A stretch of 64,000 nt of DNA from Flagellimonas abyssi (GTDB lineage Bacteria; Bacteroidota; Bacteroidia; Flavobacteriales; Flavobacteriaceae), in contig NZ_JAHZSV010000017.1 of NCBI RefSeq assembly GCF_019457905.1, forward strand, positions 39,441-103,440, given 5' to 3'. Below the pieces are notes generated by a model. That model saw only the letters and a program-made list of their open reading frames with translations, was not told where the DNA came from and did no database searches. Shown in pieces: positions 63,224-64,000 of this stretch. Position 1 is the stretch's first letter. The number at the start of each line of letters is the position of its first letter. The position numbers and the translations under genes were made by a program.

Positions 63224-63742
63224 TCATAAGTTTAACATTCCTTTGTTGTTCTGACGGATCAGCATAAAACTTTTTTTGTTTCCGTTCCATTTGACATGTA
63301 CTATATTCTGCTGATCATCAAAGAGATCCATAAGCACTTCGTTCTGTATGGTCATGCTTTTTGTTTCCGATAACTTTACATTGGGAATTTCCAGATAACA
63401 GATCACCATATCGTTATCGTAGCGTTTTCCCAAAAAATTATATTGAACAGGCTCACCATCCAGTTCTATCGCAAACTTTGTCCTAAAATATTTTTCGATG
63501 TACTCGTCCGCCAACTTGGATTCCTTTGGCGTGGCCAATTTCGCCTCAATGTCATACCGTTCTTTCAGCAATTTATCGAGGTCGTCTATAAAGACCCTAC
63601 TGGTAACCTGGAACGCGCTATCATCTTTGGAATAGGCGATATTGGTAACACTTACATAATATTTATGGGCGGATGAAAAGGATAGCAACAACAACATTAC
63701 CAAAGGTAAAAATGCCATCCTTCCTTTTTTTAGTGTCATCAT
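63224..63742 (-). CDS. DUF6702-like secreted protein
   Basis: A 172-residue protein with an N-terminal signal (AFLPLVMLLLLSFSSAH). HKYYVSVTNIAYSKDDSAFQ, VTSRVFIDDLDKLL and VKWNGNKKSFML fit the DUF6702 pattern as I recall it. Function unknown. It lies upstream of the M1 peptidase gene on the same strand. Confidence 0.8.
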   Translation of the reverse strand: MMTLKKGRMAFLPLVMLLLLSFSSAHKYYVSVTNIAYSKDDSAFQVTSRVFIDDLDKLLKERYDIEAKLATPKESKLADEYIEKYFRTKFAIELDGEPVQYNFLGKRYDNDMVICYLEIPNVKLSETKSMTIQNEVLMDLFDDQQNIVHVKWNGNKKSFMLIRQNNKGMLNL

Positions 63743-63820
63743 GTGGTATTGGGCTTTAATTGCACAGCAATGTTACAGTTTTAGAAATCTTTCTGCAATT
63801 TACCTGCCAAACTTTTATCG

Positions 63821-63918
63821 GACATCGGACATCGGACATCAGACATCAGACATCAGACATCAGACATCAGACATCAGACATCAGACATCAGACATCAGAC
63901 ATCAGACATCAGACATCT
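63821..63918 (+). repeat. Heptamer tandem repeat (14 x GACATCN)
   Basis: Fourteen head-to-tail copies of a 7-base unit: two GACATCG, eleven GACATCA, one GACATCT. It lies in the 183-base gap between the DUF6702-like gene and the partial gene at the right edge. The 7-base period means that any reading frame gives a 7-residue repeat (TSDIRHQ), but nothing shows that it is coding. Confidence 0.95.
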
Positions 63919-63925
63919 AAAAAAA

Positions 63926-64000
63926 TCAATCCAAATTATTGCTCTCCCGGTATGCCCTGCTCTTTTGTATCATGATATCCAAGATTTGAAGTTTGTCACC
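63926..64000 (-). CDS. Partial gene at the right edge, 3' end only
   Basis: On the minus strand, 24 codons read GDKLQILDIMIQKSRAYRES followed by NNLD and a stop at 63926. This looks like the helical C-terminus of a protein whose start is outside the window. I do not recognise the family. The heptamer repeat starts 8 bases past its stop. Confidence 0.4.
   Translation of the reverse strand, partial: GDKLQILDIMIQKSRAYRESNNLD

Noticed and set aside
63821..63918. CRISPR array
   Set aside because: The unit is only 7 bases and head-to-tail without spacers.
63760..63975. 71-codon frame with TSDIRHQ repeats
   Set aside because: It is merely a reading of the heptamer DNA repeat, which is open in any frame.

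Overview
The window is chromosomal DNA from a Bacteroidota member, almost certainly a marine member of the Flavobacteriaceae (a Muricauda/Allomuricauda-like genus is my guess; the genus is not proven by the sequence). Support comes from the SusD-type lipoprotein, the RskA-type ECF sigma/anti-sigma pair, DUF1573 and DUF6702-like proteins, TAnnTTTG -7 promoter boxes, A-rich leaders in place of strong Shine-Dalgarno sites, very dense gene packing, and gene neighbourhoods such as rluD-PASTA | ddl-coaD and lpxK | nif3-coiled-coil. I saw no rRNA, tRNA, insertion sequence, prophage or CRISPR array. No gene-free stretch exceeds 300 bases.

Layout. 1-4452: end of the trp operon (trpC partial, trpF, trpB, trpA), then a secreted M20 peptidase. 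4509-7213 (minus): small lipoprotein, a uracil-DNA-glycosylase-fold protein and an orphan SusD. 7317-12532 (minus): ppc, yaaA, rluD, PASTA protein. 12603-16491: ddl, coaD, a frameshifted PAS histidine kinase and its response regulator. 16561-21176: M14 peptidase, Nudix, pyrE, SRPBCC protein, birA, rsfS. 21183-25525: ftsH, LUD protein, cdsA, psd, acyl-CoA-binding protein. 25522-32862 (minus): membrane fatty-acid hydroxylase, a sugar nucleotidyltransferase/GHMP kinase/GH109-like operon, valS. 33060-37205: DUF1573 protein, double aspartyl-protease-like PDZ protein, aminotransferase, murB. 37409-43797: ECF sigma and anti-sigma, small Cys protein, second ECF sigma, lipA, gap, hybrid histidine kinase. 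43794-46720: lpxK, nif3-like, coiled-coil protein. 46801-51264: kynurenine monooxygenase (minus), then DUF2256 protein, DASH cryptochrome and FeS photolyase. 51408-53755 (minus): clpP, MscS channel, 62-aa protein, ECF sigma. 53796-60763: lipoprotein, S41 peptidase, MFS transporter, kynureninase, GNAT, O-methyltransferase, PAP2, TatA/B. 60844-64000: M1 peptidase, DUF6702-like protein, a 14-copy heptamer repeat and a partial gene at the right edge.

Most of the window is housekeeping. Tryptophan synthesis sits at one end and two enzymes of tryptophan breakdown (kmo, kynU) further along. The most interesting items are: two short palindromic repeats inserted in frame into trpF and trpA; a histidine kinase split by an A10 tract; a DUF2256-cryptochrome-photolyase operon whose promoter lies in a 9-bp-arm inverted repeat; an orphan SusD that itself carries a carboxypeptidase-regulatory-like domain; a GH109-like/kinase/nucleotidyltransferase operon that could be a sugar salvage route; and a zinc-ribbon family protein that has lost all its cysteines.
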